64,000 nucleotides of DNA from Streptomyces sp. NBC_00572 (GCF_026341815.1 NZ_JAPENX010000001.1:4774001-4838000), one strand, 5' to 3'; positions 18,368 through 27,486 are shown, numbered from the stretch's first letter. The notes: generated from the sequence alone by a model not told the origin. A program made the numbers and translations.

Positions 18368-19888
18368 ATGGGCCGAACCGTCGCGGAGCGGACGCTCGCC
18401 GCCGAGCTGGACACCGTACGACCGGCGCTGACGGCCGCGTACGCCGCCGGACTTCCGGGCGCGAGGGCCGCCGTGCTGACCCGGCTGTGGCGCGGGCTCG
18501 TCCATGAGCCGCTGCCCTGGGTCGCCGCGCGCACGGTCGGCCGAGAAGGCGTCACCCTCCGCCTGGAGGACGGGCGGCGCCTGTGGGGTCCGCACTCGGA
18601 TCCCTGGGCGACGGCGGTGTCCGTGACCGGGCTGGACCTGGACGGGGTCCGGTACGACCATCCGGCTGAGCTGGTGGTGGCCCTGGCCGTTCCGCAGGGC
18701 GCGCGACTGGCAGCCGAGCTCGACCACAGCGTCGCGTCACTGGCCCTTTCCCGCACGGCCCCTCGGCGGGAGGCGCCGCCCGTGCACCCGTGGGAGTGGG
18801 AGCAGGGGGAGACCGACGGGCATCCGTACCATCCGGGCTGCCGCTCCCGGCCCGGCTTCTCCGCCGCCGAGCAGCTCGCGTACGCGCCGGAGCACCGGCC
18901 CGTGGTGGGCCTGCGGCTGGCCGCGGTCGAGGGTGCGACGCTGTCGGGGGAGTGGCCGAGCGAGCTTCGCGACGGATCCGCCGTGCTGATCCCCGTCCAC
19001 CCCTGGCAGGCCAGGCACGTCCTGTCCGGCCCTTCCGGCCTGTCCGGCTTCGCGTTGCGGCCCGGTCCGGACGCCCACCCCCTGCTGTCGCTGCGGACGC
19101 TCGACATGGGAGGCGACACCCACGTCAAGACGTCGCTGACCACCCGGCTCACCTCGACCGTGCGGGACATCTCGGCGTACACCGTCACTCATGCCGTCGC
19201 GACGTCCGAGTTCGTCGAGCGGCTCGCCCGCCGGCTCGACGGCCGGCTGCACATCGCACGGACGTCGGCGGCGGCCGGGGCGGGAACGGCCGATCTCGCG
19301 GCGCTCCTGCGGGAGTCGCCGCATGTCCACGCGGACGCGGCGGCCGGGGAGAGGGTCGTTCCGGTGGCGGCCCTTCCAACGCTCCTCGCGTACCGTGCGC
19401 CGGGTGAACGGCTCGACCGGGTCGTCGAGTTCGCGCGCCTCGCCCTCGGCGTCTGCCTGGAACTGCTCGACCTCGGGGTGGCCCTGGAGGCGCACGGCCA
19501 GAACCTGCTCGCCGTCGTCGACGTCGAAGACCGGACCCGGCGCCTCGTCTACCGGGACCTCGCCGACATCCGCATCAGCCCCGCCCGGCTGGCGCGGCAC
19601 GGCATCGCGGCCCCGCCCGTCAGCGGCCGCCTCCTGAACGACGATCCGGTCACGCTCCGCCGCAAGGTCCTCGGCGGCCTGGTCACCGGCGCGCTCGGCC
19701 CGCTGGCCGGCGACGCGCCGACCCTCGGCACGATCCTGGAGACGGCCACCCGGGACCTCGCCCCGACCCCGGACCTCCACGCCCTGCGGACGCAACCGCT
19801 CCCGGCGAAGGCGCTCACGCTGATGCGGCTGGCCACGGGCGGCGGGGACCTGTGGACGGTGCTCCCGCACCCTTCGGCGGACGGGTAG
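18368..19888 (+). CDS. IucA/IucC (NIS) siderophore synthetase, second copy
   Basis: 506 aa. Motifs: DGHPYHPGCRSR, LIPVHPWQ, THVKTSLTTRLTSTVRDIS (ATP site with the Lys-Thr-Ser-Leu core), LEAHGQNLLAV and YRDLADIRIS. No inserts. It is divergent from the 601-aa NIS gene and the two differ throughout, so they are probably two successive synthetases of one pathway, not duplicates. No amine monooxygenase, acyltransferase, receptor or exporter gene is adjacent, so the building block is unknown. Confidence 0.9.
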   Translation: MGRTVAERTLAAELDTVRPALTAAYAAGLPGARAAVLTRLWRGLVHEPLPWVAARTVGREGVTLRLEDGRRLWGPHSDPWATAVSVTGLDLDGVRYDHPAELVVALAVPQGARLAAELDHSVASLALSRTAPRREAPPVHPWEWEQGETDGHPYHPGCRSRPGFSAAEQLAYAPEHRPVVGLRLAAVEGATLSGEWPSELRDGSAVLIPVHPWQARHVLSGPSGLSGFALRPGPDAHPLLSLRTLDMGGDTHVKTSLTTRLTSTVRDISAYTVTHAVATSEFVERLARRLDGRLHIARTSAAAGAGTADLAALLRESPHVHADAAAGERVVPVAALPTLLAYRAPGERLDRVVEFARLALGVCLELLDLGVALEAHGQNLLAVVDVEDRTRRLVYRDLADIRISPARLARHGIAAPPVSGRLLNDDPVTLRRKVLGGLVTGALGPLAGDAPTLGTILETATRDLAPTPDLHALRTQPLPAKALTLMRLATGGGDLWTVLPHPSADG

Positions 19889-20020
19889 GGCCGTCTGCTG
19901 AGCGGCCGACCGCCACGCGAGCCTCGCGGGAGCCCGTACGAGAGCGTTTCCGCCGCTGCCCAGCCGGGTCGAGCAGCCCTGCGTCAGGGTGTTGCCGGGT
20001 CCGCGGCCGGTGTTGGGCTC

Positions 20021-20059
20021 GGTGCCGGTGCCGGTGCCGGTGCCGGTGCCGGTGCCGGT
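20021..20059. repeat. Second hexanucleotide array (GGTGCC)6 in a non-coding gap
   Basis: About six and a half copies of ggtgcc, followed by degenerate gttggc/gtcggc units to about 20100. It lies in the 260-base gap (19889-20148) between the convergent NIS and DUF3291 genes, where no gene was identified. It differs from the coding microsatellite 1.9 kb away only in the last base of the unit. Confidence 0.9.
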
Positions 20060-20148
20060 GTCGGCGTTGGCGTTGGCCTCGGTGTCGGCGTTGGTCTCGG
20101 GGTCCGGACGGGCTGGTGGAGCTGGTCGGACCGGGTGGGCCGGTCGAG

Positions 20149-20646
20149 TTACGCCGGCGGTACGGCTGCCTGGACGTGCTCGGCGGCCTCGGCGGCGCTG
20201 TAGGAGGAGGCGAAGGTGAACGCGCGCGGGGACGGGCCGTGTGCCTGCAGGTCCGCGAGCCGTTCCAGGGCCTCGCCGACGGTCGGGAGGTGGCCGACGG
20301 GGACCCACCAGAGCACCATGTGCGCCTCGACGTGCCGTTGGAACCAGTCGCGCCGCCGCCGCATCACCTCCAGGTGCCCACTGCGGTAGGCGAAGTCCCA
20401 CAGCGCGTCCTGGTTCTCCCACACCGACAGGTTGACGATCACGCCCTCGCCCGCCGGGCGCAGGCCGGTGGCGTCGGCCGCGCCTTCCTCCACCAGCCGC
20501 CACACGAAGCCGGGCGCGCCGTCGGCGGCGGTGTTGACCGGATCGAGCATCTCGATGAACGGCGCCACGCGCGGGTCGTCGAAGGGGTGGAGGAGCGTGG
20601 CGATGTTGAGTTGGGCGAGGTGAGCGGCATGCGCGGATGCGGTCAT
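20149..20646 (-). CDS. DUF3291 family protein (monooxygenase-like fold)
   Basis: 165 aa. Pattern matches DUF3291: AQLNIATLLHPFDDPRVAPF at the N-terminus, then GFVWRL, NLSVWENQDALWDFAYRSGH and HVEAHMVLWWVPVGHLPTVGEA. The family has a dimeric ferredoxin-like barrel related to antibiotic-biosynthesis monooxygenases; no reaction is established here. It lies 32 bases downstream of a SufR-like regulator gene and shares an upstream sequence motif with it, so it is probably the regulator's target. Confidence 0.8.
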   Translation of the reverse strand: MTASAHAAHLAQLNIATLLHPFDDPRVAPFIEMLDPVNTAADGAPGFVWRLVEEGAADATGLRPAGEGVIVNLSVWENQDALWDFAYRSGHLEVMRRRRDWFQRHVEAHMVLWWVPVGHLPTVGEALERLADLQAHGPSPRAFTFASSYSAAEAAEHVQAAVPPA

Positions 20647-20672
20647 GGCCTCATCCCAGCACGGCTCGCTTT

Positions 20673-20693
20673 TCTATGTCAATCAACATTGTT
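20673..20693 (-). promoter_or_regulatory. Candidate operator upstream of the DUF3291 gene
   Basis: On the minus strand the 21 bases read AACAATG, nine bases, then ATAGA. The middle contains the dyad TGT-TGATTG-ACA. A close match in the opposite orientation sits at 21377-21398, upstream of the regulator gene. The site lies 27-47 bases upstream of the DUF3291 start and overlaps the regulator's last codons. Confidence 0.5.
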
Positions 20694-21362
20694 TTTAGAA
20701 GGTTCGACCACCACGCAGCACTCCCCGGGCCGTGCGTCCATGCGGGCGCGGACGGGGCCGTCCGTGCCGAGCAGCCCCTCGAGGAGTGCGAGGTTCATGC
20801 CGCAGACGAGTGGCGGGAAGCGTTCGGCGACGGCGTGGAACGGGCAGTTGCGCATACGGACGACGGGCCCGGGCTCGGGACTTTCGGCACCCCCGGCGTC
20901 TTCCAGGTGCGGTTCGTATCCGCGGGCGGTCAGCGTCTTCATGGCTTCTTCGAGGTCTCCGCAGGGTGCGGCCGAGCCGCGCATGGCCTCGCCGCGGTGG
21001 CGTGCGGCCGCGCAGAGTCCGGCGTCGAGCCCGGCGTGCTCGGCGGCCTCGGCGAGCAGCTCGGCGGCGGTGCGGTAGTCGCGGACGGGCAGCGACACCG
21101 ACCGTTCGACCGGTGCCCGCGTGTACACCTTGGCGGGGCGGCCCGCCCCCGGTCCCGAGCGGCCCGTCAGGCGGCGGCTGCCGCTTTCCAGGAGCCCGGC
21201 CTCGGTCAGCTTGTCCAGATGGTGCGCGGCGAGCGTGCGCGCCACCCCGAGGGCCTCGGAGGCCTCGTTGCGGCCCACCTCGCGGCCCTGTGCCACCACG
21301 TACTCGTACAGGCGGCGCCGCACCGGATCCTGCAGCATGGCGATTGCTTCGATGTCCTCCAC
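20679..21362 (-). CDS. SufR-like winged-helix regulator with Cys-rich C-terminus
   Basis: 227 aa. N-terminal ArsR/DeoR-like winged helix at residues 1-75 (DPVRRRLYEYVVAQG; LGVARTLAAHHLDKLTEAGLL). The C-terminal half carries cysteines in the order seen in SufR-type iron-sulfur sensors: MRNCPFHAVAERFP, PLVCGMNLALLEGLLG and GECCVVV. This suggests a bound Fe-S cluster, though cluster binding is inferred. It is transcribed with the downstream DUF3291 gene; matching upstream motifs suggest autoregulation. Confidence 0.8.
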   Translation of the reverse strand: MEDIEAIAMLQDPVRRRLYEYVVAQGREVGRNEASEALGVARTLAAHHLDKLTEAGLLESGSRRLTGRSGPGAGRPAKVYTRAPVERSVSLPVRDYRTAAELLAEAAEHAGLDAGLCAAARHRGEAMRGSAAPCGDLEEAMKTLTARGYEPHLEDAGGAESPEPGPVVRMRNCPFHAVAERFPPLVCGMNLALLEGLLGTDGPVRARMDARPGECCVVVEPSKNNVD

Positions 21363-21376
21363 CTGGCCATTCTAGG

Positions 21377-21398
21377 AACAATGCAGGTTGGAGATAGA
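21377..21398 (+). promoter_or_regulatory. Candidate operator upstream of the SufR-like gene
   Basis: Reads AACAATG, ten bases, then ATAGA on the plus strand, 15-36 bases upstream of the regulator ATG (gene on the minus strand). Shares 16 positions with the 20673-20693 site. The two sites are in opposite orientation relative to their genes. Confidence 0.5.
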
Positions 21399-21424
21399 GA
21401 CGCCTGCTCGCGCTCGCGTCCTGC

Positions 21425-22027
21425 TCACCGGTCGTTCGAGTGCTCGGCGGAGCGGGCGCGCCGGTGGGCCGCGACCCGTTCGCGCGTGGCGCATCGGCGG
21501 GAGCAGTAGCGGCGCTCCGGACCGGCGCCCTGGGTGATGAAGACGTAGGGGCAGCGGGGGGATGCGCAGATCCTCCCGGGCGGGCGTTGGTGGTCCCAGA
21601 GGAGGACCGTCAGGGCCATGCAGGACGAGGCGAGGAGCCACGCGTCCCAGGGGGCGTCGTCGTCATGGTCGAGGTGGGGGTGCCAGGGGGTGCTGCCGCC
21701 GTGGGCGGTCAGGCGGAGCGGGCCGGTGTGCTCCTGCAGGAGGCGGTTGAGGGTCGTGGCCGCGGCCTCGGTGTGCTCGGCGGCGAAGACCTCGCGCAGC
21801 AGGGTGGCGGCGGCGCCCATCCTGGCGACGTCGCGGTCGGTGAGATCGATGGGGTCCGGCTCGCCGTACGCGCGCAGTACGTCGGTGACGTCGGCGATGA
21901 CGGCCGGGTCGGGGCGGTCGTCCGCGAGAGCGTTGACCAGGGCGGCGGTTCGCCGCGCCGTGGTCAGGACGGAGGGGCGGGGGGACCTGTCGTCGAAGGT
22001 GGAGGGCACCGGCGGAATGTAACGCAT
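21425..22027 (-). CDS. CGNR zinc-finger/ABATE-domain protein
   Basis: 200 aa. N-terminal helical stress-response (ABATE) region and a C-terminal zinc finger: ICASPRCPYVFITQG then RRYCSRRCATRERVAAHR, matching the CxxxxC...CS..CG.R layout of CGNR proteins. These are predicted transcription regulators. The ATG at 22027 lies 38 bases from the divergent MFS gene, so it probably controls that exporter. Confidence 0.83.
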   Translation of the reverse strand: MRYIPPVPSTFDDRSPRPSVLTTARRTAALVNALADDRPDPAVIADVTDVLRAYGEPDPIDLTDRDVARMGAAATLLREVFAAEHTEAAATTLNRLLQEHTGPLRLTAHGGSTPWHPHLDHDDDAPWDAWLLASSCMALTVLLWDHQRPPGRICASPRCPYVFITQGAGPERRYCSRRCATRERVAAHRRARSAEHSNDR

Positions 22028-22065
22028 ATTGCCGAGTTTTGAGTTACCTCCGTAACGTCCGCCCG

Positions 22066-23469
22066 ATGAGAAAGCGTTACTCGCTCCACCTGTATCTGGC
22101 CGGAGCGGTGGCCGCTCGCGCCGGGGACGAGATGTCAGGGCCGGCGCTGATGCTCGCAGGATTCTCCCTGGCCGGATCCGCCACGGACGCGGCGTCCCTG
22201 CTCGCGGGCGTCACGATCTCCGCGGCGGTCGGGGGCCCGGTGTTGGGGGCGCTCCTCGACAGAGCACGGCGGCCCGGCCGCCTGCTGGGCGGAGCCCTCG
22301 TCCTGTACGCGGCGGGCCTGGGGGCGATACTCGTGGGGCTCGGCCACTGGCCGTTCTCCGTCACCGTCCTCATCGCCGTGCTGACGGGGTTGCTGGGGCC
22401 GGCCCTGTCGGGCGGCTGGACGGCGCAACTGCCGCAGGTGGTGGCAGCCGCCCGCCTGCCCCGGGCGAACGCGCTCGACGCGATGACCTTCAGCGTGGCG
22501 AGTCTGGCGGGTTCGGCCCTGGCCGGTGGCGTGGCGGAGGCCATGGGTGCGCCGACGGCGGTGGTGGTCGCGGCGGTGCTCATCGGCGTGGCCCTGCCTG
22601 CCGCGTGGGCGCTGCCCGCCCGTCCTGGCCGGGTGCAAGGGGCTCGTGCTGCCTTGGTGGTTGGGGCGGGTCGTACATCGGGTCGTACGTCGGGTGCAGC
22701 CGCGGGCGCCACGCTGGGTGCCACGTCGGATGCCGCGTCGGGCACCGCCGAGGGTGCGAGTACGGGTGGCACCTGGGGTGCCGCTCCGAGTGCCAGATCG
22801 AGTATCGGATCGAGTGTCAGATCGGTGATCGGCGACCTCGCTGCCGGCCTGCGGACCATCGTCGAGAGGCCGCCGCTGGCCCGGGCGACCCTCACCTCGG
22901 TCGTCTCCTGTGCCGCTCAGGGCATGCTGATGGCCTGTATGGCGATGCTGGGCGAGCGGGTGCTGGGCGGAGCCGACCGGAGCGCGGTACTGCTCTCCTG
23001 TGTGGCGATCTCCGGCCTCGCGGCCAATGCCGCACTCGCCCGGTCTCCGCACTCCATGGCTCCCGACACGATCATCTGGGCCGCTGCCCTCGTCCAGGCC
23101 GCCGGATTGGCCTTGGCCGCCGTAGGTCATCAAGTCACGCTGATCGTGGCCGTGTTCATCGTAGGAGTCGGTGAAGGGCCGCAGTTGGCCGCCTTGTTCG
23201 CGGTGCGCCACCGGGAGGCCCCGGAGCGTCTGCGTGGCCAGATCTTCACCACCGGCGCCAGTTTGAAGATCACGGGATTCGCGCTGGGCGCGGCGGTCGC
23301 CGGCCCGGTCGCGGCCCGCAGCCTCACGGGCGCTCTGGCGCTCGCGGCGAGTGTGGCGGTTGTGGCGGCACTGGCCTTCCTCGTCGTCCCGTCGCCGAAC
23401 ACCACTGGTCGGTCGGGTGGTTCGCCGAACTGCCGGAAGGGGAGGGCGGGGAAAGCGGGGAGGAGCTAG
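22066..23469 (+). CDS. MFS transporter with low-complexity central loop
   Basis: 467 aa, about 12 membrane helices in two bundles of six. The central cytoplasmic loop (about residues 200-255) is expanded by Gly/Ser/Thr/Ala repeats encoded by imperfect gggtcgtac/gggtgcc units at 22665-22820. The ATG at 22066 (MRKRYSLHLYLAG) is preferred to an in-frame TTG at 22039. Drug or metabolite efflux is likely; the substrate is unknown. Divergent from the CGNR regulator. Confidence 0.85.
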   Translation: MRKRYSLHLYLAGAVAARAGDEMSGPALMLAGFSLAGSATDAASLLAGVTISAAVGGPVLGALLDRARRPGRLLGGALVLYAAGLGAILVGLGHWPFSVTVLIAVLTGLLGPALSGGWTAQLPQVVAAARLPRANALDAMTFSVASLAGSALAGGVAEAMGAPTAVVVAAVLIGVALPAAWALPARPGRVQGARAALVVGAGRTSGRTSGAAAGATLGATSDAASGTAEGASTGGTWGAAPSARSSIGSSVRSVIGDLAAGLRTIVERPPLARATLTSVVSCAAQGMLMACMAMLGERVLGGADRSAVLLSCVAISGLAANAALARSPHSMAPDTIIWAAALVQAAGLALAAVGHQVTLIVAVFIVGVGEGPQLAALFAVRHREAPERLRGQIFTTGASLKITGFALGAAVAGPVAARSLTGALALAASVAVVAALAFLVVPSPNTTGRSGGSPNCRKGRAGKAGRS

Positions 23470-23735
23470 GCATCGGGTGTGGCGCGGCGCCGGGTCTCCG
23501 TCAGATGGATTGCGACGTATCGGGCGAAGGCGACGGCGTCCTGAGGAACGTCGGCCTGGAAGGTGACATGGCGGAGCAGGCCCACGCCTTCGAGCGCCAC
23601 TCCCTCGCGGGCGAGGACGAAGATCAGGGCGAGGAAGGCGGAACGGGCGTTGCCGTCGGGGAAAGGGTGGAAGAAGCAGGTGTCCAGGTGGGCGCCTGCG
23701 GCGCGCGCCGCCAGGGCGCCTTCCTGGCGCTTTCT
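23466..23735 (-). pseudogene. Truncated Fic-domain gene (C-terminal part only)
   Basis: The last ~89 codons encode the active-site region and C-terminus of a Fic protein: CFFHPFPDGNARSAFLAL contains the HPFx[D/E]GNxR AMPylation motif, with Ala where Gly is usual. The N-terminal half of the Fic fold and its start are absent. Upstream coding sense is lost at about 23735, where the sequence enters a tandem repeat (cggacggtcagcg twice, 23743-23769) that abuts the next gene. Probably inactive; its stop overlaps the MFS stop. Confidence 0.7.
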
Positions 23736-23764
23736 CCGCGCGCGGACGGTCAGCGGGCGGACGG

Positions 23765-24142
23765 TCAGCGCGTGGCAGCCCGCACCCGGTGGGCAGGCGG
23801 CAAGGAGCTCGGCACCTCGTCGCCGAACCAGGCGTACTCCAGGCCGGCCAGGGTGGCGCCCTTGTCGGTCCACACCAGCAGCACACCGCTGTAGTCGCCG
23901 GACTCGTCATGGACGTGAGCGTCGACGGGCACCAGTTCGTCGGGCATGGCGGCATGCCGTGCCGGAGGCAGGACCCGCAGATCCACGCTGACCGACCCGG
24001 GCGCCCAGAGGGCCACGACCTCCGTCCGGTCCAGCTGACTGCGGAGCTCGGACGCCCCTGTGAAGTCGGCCGAGAGGATGTGCTCCAGCACTGCTCGCTC
24101 GGAGACGTTCAACGGGCGAGGCTCGATGGGCAGGCGGGACAT
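23765..24142 (-). CDS. Conserved hypothetical protein, 125 aa
   Basis: Soluble acidic protein starting [20 protein letters not shown] and containing [18 protein letters not shown], with a Trp- and acid-rich C-terminal half ([20 protein letters not shown]). No membrane segment. The ATG at 24142 begins the conserved part. The family resembles small Streptomyces proteins of unknown function; no assignment is made. Downstream on the same strand lies the broken Fic gene. Confidence 0.65.
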   Translation of the reverse strand: MSRLPIEPRPLNVSERAVLEHILSADFTGASELRSQLDRTEVVALWAPGSVSVDLRVLPPARHAAMPDELVPVDAHVHDESGDYSGVLLVWTDKGATLAGLEYAWFGDEVPSSLPPAHRVRAATR

Positions 24143-24271
24143 ACGCCCATCATCCCGGGTCCGTGTCCCCGCGGAGGGCCGCGGAGGCGCGGTCGGTGTC
24201 GCCGCTGCGACGCTCGGTGGCCAACGGGAACGCTCGGTCACATCAGGTCGGCGTGTCACCCCGGAGTGTGC

Positions 24272-24300
24272 TTGACACTGAAATCGAACATCCATTCTCA
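24272..24300 (+). promoter_or_regulatory. recA promoter with LexA (SOS) box
   Basis: A -35 hexamer TTGACA (24272-24277) is followed about 17 bases later by a weak -10 region. Overlapping the spacer and -10 is TCGAAC-atcc-ATTCTC (24284-24299), close to the actinobacterial LexA box TCGAAC-N4-GTTCGA. LexA bound here would block RNA polymerase, giving DNA-damage induction of recA. The 296-base region 24143-24438 also has a 7-bp inverted repeat (24304-24330) in the leader. Confidence 0.75.
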
Positions 24301-24438
24301 TGGAAGCCCGGCCCTTGGAATCTCGGGCTTGTCGCCGAGTTGTCCACAGGCCGGAGGGGACGTCGGGGCCCATTGTCAGTGGCAGGGGTTAGCGTCTTTC
24401 ACATGAAGCGATCGACTCAAGCAAACCGGGTGGAACCC

Positions 24439-25575
<1,137 letters not shown>

Positions 25576-25579
25576 ACCA

Positions 25580-26146
25580 GTGACCGGTCGCACCGAATGG
25601 CCGGGTGACAGCCCCGACTCGTCGAGGGCCGAGAAGGAGCTGTCACCCCAGGATCCGGCTGAGCGGGCGCGGGCGATCTGCCTGCGCCTGCTCACCGGGA
25701 CCCCCCGCACGCGCAAGCAGCTCGCCGACGCGCTGCGCAAGCGGGAGATCCCCGACGACGTGGCCGAGGAGGTCCTCTCCCGCTTCGAGGACGTCGGGCT
25801 CATCGACGACGCCGCCTTCGCGGGGGCCTGGGTGGAGTCCCGCCACCACGGACGGGGCCTCGCCCGCCGGGCCCTCGCCCGTGAGCTGCGGACCAAGGGC
25901 ATCGAGCCGACCCTCATCCAGGAGGCGGTGGAGCAGCTCGACTCCGACCAGGAGGAGGCCACCGCGCGGGAGCTCGTCGCCCGCAAGCTGCGCGCCACCC
26001 GCGGTCTCGACCGTGACCGGCGCCTGAGACGGCTCGCCGGGATGCTCGCCCGCAAGGGCTATCCCGAGGGCATGGCCCTTCGTGTCGTCCGCCAGGCCCT
26101 GGAGGCCGAGGGCGAGGACACGGACGGGCTCGACGAGTCCTTCTGA
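25580..26146 (+). CDS. recX: RecA regulator RecX
   Basis: 188 aa with three RecX three-helix repeats (ARAICLRLLTGTPRTRKQLA; VLSRFEDVGLIDDAAFAGAW; LARRALARELRTKGI). RecX caps or destabilises RecA filaments. GTG start at 25580, 4 bases after the recA stop, so translation is coupled. A strong terminator overlaps its 3' end. Confidence 0.95.
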   Translation: MTGRTEWPGDSPDSSRAEKELSPQDPAERARAICLRLLTGTPRTRKQLADALRKREIPDDVAEEVLSRFEDVGLIDDAAFAGAWVESRHHGRGLARRALARELRTKGIEPTLIQEAVEQLDSDQEEATARELVARKLRATRGLDRDRRLRRLAGMLARKGYPEGMALRVVRQALEAEGEDTDGLDESF

Positions 26147-26172
26147 TCCCCGGGGGAGATCAGAAGGACTCG
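26134..26172 (+). terminator. 15-bp perfect stem terminator of recA-recX
   Basis: Stem cgagtccttctgatc (26134-26148) pairs perfectly with 26158-26172 around a 9-base G/C loop. The left arm contains the recX stop codon. No U-tract follows, which is common for Streptomyces terminators. Confidence 0.8.
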
Positions 26173-26205
26173 GTCGAGGCCGTGGCGGTGGCCGTGCCGG
26201 CAGCC

Positions 26206-26297
26206 GAGCTCATGGTCGCGCTCACGGCCCGAGCTCATGGTCGCGCTCGTGCTCACGGCCCGAGCCCATGGTCATGCTCACGGTCGTGCTCACGACT
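26206..26297. repeat. Tandem imperfect repeats downstream of recX
   Basis: Three to four imperfect copies of a roughly 25-30 base unit around cgagctcatggtcgcgctcacg in the 159-base gap between the recX terminator and the convergent rhodanese gene. No open frame with coding character. Confidence 0.75.
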
Positions 26298-26305
26298 GTG
26301 CTCCG

Positions 26306-26713
26306 TCAGCCGGTCCTTGTCGGGAGCAGCACCGGGAGGCCCTCCGCCTTCCAGGCCTGGAAGCCGCCGATCAGGTCGGTCGCGCGGTGCAGGCCCAGGC
26401 GGCGCAGGGACTCGGCCGCGAGGGAGGAGGCGTAGCCCTCGTTGCAGAGCACCACCACCAACAGGTCGTGACTGTCCGCCTCCGGCGCGCGGTGGCTGCC
26501 CTGGGGGTCGAGCCGCCACTCCAGCTCATTGCGTTCCACCACCAGTGCGCCCGGGATCAGACCGTCCCGTTCGCGCAGGGCCGCGTAGCGCGTGTCCACC
26601 AGGAGTGCTTCACCCGCCTCGTGCGCCTCGTGGGCGGCCCGGGGCTCGATCCGGTCGAGGCCGGACCTGACCCGCTCCAGGAGTTCGTCGATGCCGACGC
26701 GGTCGTCGCTCAC
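26306..26713 (-). CDS. Rhodanese-domain protein
   Basis: 135 aa single rhodanese domain. The active-site loop carries Cys in VVLCNEGYASSLAAESL; DTRYAALRERDGLIPGAL is the CH2A-like motif at about residues 40-57, and GGFQAWKAEGLPV closes the domain. It transfers sulfane sulfur from thiosulfate or a persulfide to an acceptor. The start overlaps the cysteine dioxygenase stop by 4 bases, so the two form one operon for cysteine sulfur oxidation. Confidence 0.92.
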   Translation of the reverse strand: MSDDRVGIDELLERVRSGLDRIEPRAAHEAHEAGEALLVDTRYAALRERDGLIPGALVVERNELEWRLDPQGSHRAPEADSHDLLVVVLCNEGYASSLAAESLRRLGLHRATDLIGGFQAWKAEGLPVLLPTRTG

Positions 26714-27309
26714 TGCCAGTCCTCCGGGCGTTCGACCTGCTCAAGGCGGAGTACCGCGCCCGTCCGGCTGAAGCGTCGGATCAGCGGGAGCGGCGGGTAG
26801 TAGGCGTGTACCGACACCGCGTGGGTGTCCCGGGACTCGTTGAGGACCTCGTGCACATGGTGGCGGCCGAAGGCGCGGCCGACGCCGTCGCCGAGACGGC
26901 GGGAGCGGTCGAGGCCGTCGGCCAGTTCCAGGGTCTTCCAGCCGCCCGCCGGCAGCCGGACCGCCAGCGCGTTCTCGGTGAGCGTGCCGCGCGCGGTGGC
27001 GAAGGCGCCCAGCGACTCGGCATGGTCGTGCCAGCCGGTGCCGGTGCCGGGCGGCCAGCCGATGAGCCAGGCCTCACTGCCGCCGGGGCCGTCGAGCCGT
27101 ACCCAGGTACGGCCCTCGGGGTCCAGCGGCAGGGAGTCGACCAGCTCCCGGTCCGCCGCCGTGCGCCGGACGAAGTCGAGGAGATCGGCCGCCGTCGGGG
27201 CGCCGGAGGAGCCACCGGAACGGCCGGGGGCGCCGGAGCTGCCGGTCCGTGCGGCGGAGGAGTCGTCGGTGGGGGCCTTCGGGGGGCGTGCGGGAGCGGG
27301 GTGTGACAC
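26710..27309 (-). CDS. Cysteine dioxygenase family protein
   Basis: 199 aa cupin. Iron-binding histidines are visible in GWHDHAESLGAF and in HHVHEVLNES, followed by SVHAYYPPLPL. The family oxidises cysteine to cysteine sulfinate with O2. The GTG at 27309 (reads MSHPAPARP) is preferred; the ~50-residue Ala/Pro/Ser-rich N-terminus is outside the cupin. Rhodanese follows with a 4-base overlap, and a leader peptide gene ending in Cys lies 105 bases upstream, suggesting control by cysteine supply. Confidence 0.92.
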   Translation of the reverse strand: MSHPAPARPPKAPTDDSSAARTGSSGAPGRSGGSSGAPTAADLLDFVRRTAADRELVDSLPLDPEGRTWVRLDGPGGSEAWLIGWPPGTGTGWHDHAESLGAFATARGTLTENALAVRLPAGGWKTLELADGLDRSRRLGDGVGRAFGRHHVHEVLNESRDTHAVSVHAYYPPLPLIRRFSRTGAVLRLEQVERPEDWQ

Positions 27310-27414
27310 GGGTGACCGTCCTGGGTTCGCTGAAGGCGCGCGGCGGCAGCACGGCACACGGAGATACGAGGGACGTACGTCGGTGGCGGGGCGCGCGCGG
27401 GGAAGGGAGCGAGA

Positions 27415-27486
27415 TCAGCAGGACGGGCGACACACGCAGCCCGCATAGCGGACGAGGTCCATATGGACCCTCCGCCACAGGCGCAC
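27415..27486 (-). CDS. Putative Cys-ending leader peptide upstream of cysteine dioxygenase
   Basis: A 23-codon frame starting GTG at 27486. It begins MRLWRRVHMDLVRYAG and ends with three Cys, the last one directly before TGA (CVC, RPSC). This matches the short actinobacterial leader peptides (basic RRVHxDLVR core, Cys near the end) found upstream of sulfur and cysteine metabolism genes. Ribosome pausing at the Cys codons could couple cysteinyl-tRNA levels to expression of the cdo-rhodanese operon. The rest of the 224-base gap (27310-27533) holds no other gene. Confidence 0.75.
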   Translation of the reverse strand: MRLWRRVHMDLVRYAGCVCRPSC

